From assembly GCA_028288775.1 (NCBI GenBank), contig JAQGHP010000436.1, positions 1 through 6,321 on the forward strand: a stretch of 6,321 nucleotides of DNA, written 5' to 3'. The notes below the pieces were generated by a model. That model ran no database searches, was not told the DNA's origin, and saw nothing but the letters and a program-made list of their open reading frames with translations. The DNA comes from Phycisphaerales bacterium. GTDB lineage: Bacteria; Planctomycetota; Phycisphaerae; Tepidisphaerales; Tepidisphaeraceae. A program made the position numbers and the translations under genes. Positions 5,195-6,321 of the stretch are shown here, one piece after another; the stretch's first letter is position 1; each line of letters starts with the position of its first letter.

Positions 5195-6321
5195 ATGAAA
5201 CTGCGAACCGGACGACAACTTCTCCTTGCCGCTTCCATCGCCCTCCTGGGCGTCGCGGCTCTCCCGGCCCGCGCCGATGACAAGCCCGCGGCTCCGCCGC
5301 CCTTCGAGGTCTTCCCGACGGAGGTGAACCTCACCACCGCCGCGGGCGCGCAGAGCCTCGTCGCGCGCATCACCCGGCCCGACGGCGTTACGCAGGACGT
5401 TACCGCGGAAGTGAAGTTCGAGCCCGCGGACCCCAAGCTCGCCAAGGTGGATGGCAACGTCGTTCGGCCTCTGGCCGACGGGGTTACGGAATTGAAAGCC
5501 ACGTACCAGGGCCAGAGCGTTTCCGTGCCGGTGAAGGTGAAGGACGCCGCGGTGCAGCGGCCGATCAGCTTCCGCCTCGACGTGATGCCGGTCTTCATGA
5601 GATCCGGTTGCAACGTAGGCGGCTGCCACGGCGCGGCCCGCGGCAAGGACGGATTCCACCTCTCCCTCTTCGGCTACGACCCCGCCGCCGACTATCTCTC
5701 GCTCACGCGGCAGCTCACCAGCCGCCGCATCAACCTCGGCCTTCCCGAAGAAAGCCTCCTGCTCACCAAGGCCACCGGCAAGGTCCCCCACACCGGCGGC
5801 ACCCGTTTCAAGGACGACAGCCCGCTCTACGCGTCGCTCCTGCAATGGCTCAAGGCCGGCGCGCCCGATGACGCCGCGACCGTCGCCAAGCCCGAGTCGA
5901 TGGAGATCCTGCCCAAGCAGATGGTGCTGGAAGAAGGGGAAAAACAGCAATTAACCGTCCGCGCCCACTATTCCGACGGCACCGACCGCGACGTCACCAG
6001 CCTCGCCGTGTTCCTCACCAATAATGAAGCCGCGGCCAAGGTGGCGGATGGGTTGGTCACCGCCGACAAACGGGGCGAAGCCTTCGTCATGGCCCGCTTC
6101 GCCACGTTCACGGTCGGCGCACAGGCGATCGTCGTGCCCAAAGGTTTGCAGTACCAGTTTCCGCCGCAGGTCCCCGAGTACAACTACATCGACCAGCTCG
6201 TCGATGCGAAGCTCAAGAAGCTGCGCATCCTTCCGTCGGAGTTGTGCAATGATGAAGTGTTTCTCCGCCGCTCGTTCATCGACATCACCGGCACGCTGCC
6301 CACGCCCGAGGACCACGACCG
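5195..6321 (+). CDS. Exported Ig-like / PSCyt1-like / DUF1549 (PSCyt2) protein, N-terminal part
   Basis: The frame is open from ATG 5195 to the right edge (375 complete codons), so the gene is cut by the window. A Sec signal peptide is clear: a basic start (MKLRTGR), a hydrophobic stretch 9-23 and an ARA site at 25-27 before DDKPAAPPP. A bacterial Ig-like (BIG2) domain spans about 36-113. Next comes a cytochrome-like domain (about 125-225) with CNVGGCH at 139-145, a CX4CH version of the heme-binding CXXCH, and the family block VPHTGG with His199. A second BIG2 domain covers about 236-315. DUF1549 (PSCyt2) starts at about 329 with NYIDQLVDAKL and reaches FLRRSFIDITGTLPTPED before the edge. Known relatives continue through DUF1549 into a C-terminal DUF1553 (PSD1) domain, expected beyond the window. 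Function is not established in the family; heme-linked surface or periplasmic activity is inferred. It follows the PPC gene by 97 bp and is probably co-functional with it and DUF1501. No strong Shine-Dalgarno sequence is visible. Confidence 0.9.
   Translation, partial: MKLRTGRQLLLAASIALLGVAALPARADDKPAAPPPFEVFPTEVNLTTAAGAQSLVARITRPDGVTQDVTAEVKFEPADPKLAKVDGNVVRPLADGVTELKATYQGQSVSVPVKVKDAAVQRPISFRLDVMPVFMRSGCNVGGCHGAARGKDGFHLSLFGYDPAADYLSLTRQLTSRRINLGLPEESLLLTKATGKVPHTGGTRFKDDSPLYASLLQWLKAGAPDDAATVAKPESMEILPKQMVLEEGEKQQLTVRAHYSDGTDRDVTSLAVFLTNNEAAAKVADGLVTADKRGEAFVMARFATFTVGAQAIVVPKGLQYQFPPQVPEYNYIDQLVDAKLKKLRILPSELCNDEVFLRRSFIDITGTLPTPEDHD

Noticed and set aside
4802..5950. Long antisense frame spanning the PPC end and the DUF1549 start
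   Set aside because: Crosses two well-supported genes and their spacer, and has no domain signature; a shadow of high GC at third codon positions.

Overview
The window looks like a piece of a high-GC Planctomycetota (PVC group) chromosome. The reason is gene content: a Tat-signal DUF1501 protein, a large exported TIG/PPC-domain protein and a protein combining Ig-like, PSCyt1-like and DUF1549 (PSCyt2) domains. These paralogous families are amplified in planctomycetes and rare elsewhere. The palindromic intergenic repeats (GGGCGG-CCGCCC, GCCTCGC-AA-GCGAGGC, CAGCCC-TGCG-GGGCTG types) also fit that group. The exact genus cannot be read from this sequence.

Layout. (1) Positions 1-209, minus strand: the 5' end of a radical SAM gene with CX3CX2C, best matching the ArsS (arsenosugar biosynthesis) family; it runs off the left edge. 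(2) Positions 210-1005: a 0.8 kb divergent intergenic region with no convincing gene. It holds several dyads and, at 757-826, a cluster of GACA/TGTC motifs that includes three copies spaced exactly 10 bp apart. (3) Positions 1006-2358, plus: DUF1501 protein. (4) Positions 2359-2637: an intergenic spacer packed with four consecutive perfect inverted repeats, one with 20-bp arms. (5) Positions 2638-5097, plus: an 819-residue exported protein with an N-terminal TIG-like fold, two PPC domains, Ig-like segments and a proline-rich tail. (6) Positions 5098-5194: a short spacer with two more hairpins. (7) Positions 5195-6321, plus: the first 375 residues of an exported protein with Ig-like domain, CX4CH cytochrome-like domain, second Ig-like domain and the beginning of DUF1549; it runs off the right edge.

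The three plus-strand genes are co-directional, all encode exported proteins and probably form one functional cassette for the periplasm or cell surface. Substrate and reaction are unknown for all of them. The radical SAM gene is divergent and belongs to a separate cytoplasmic function. I saw no CRISPR array, tRNA, rRNA, transposase or defence system. The most interesting unexplained material is non-coding: the period-10 GACA cluster and the palindrome-rich spacers.
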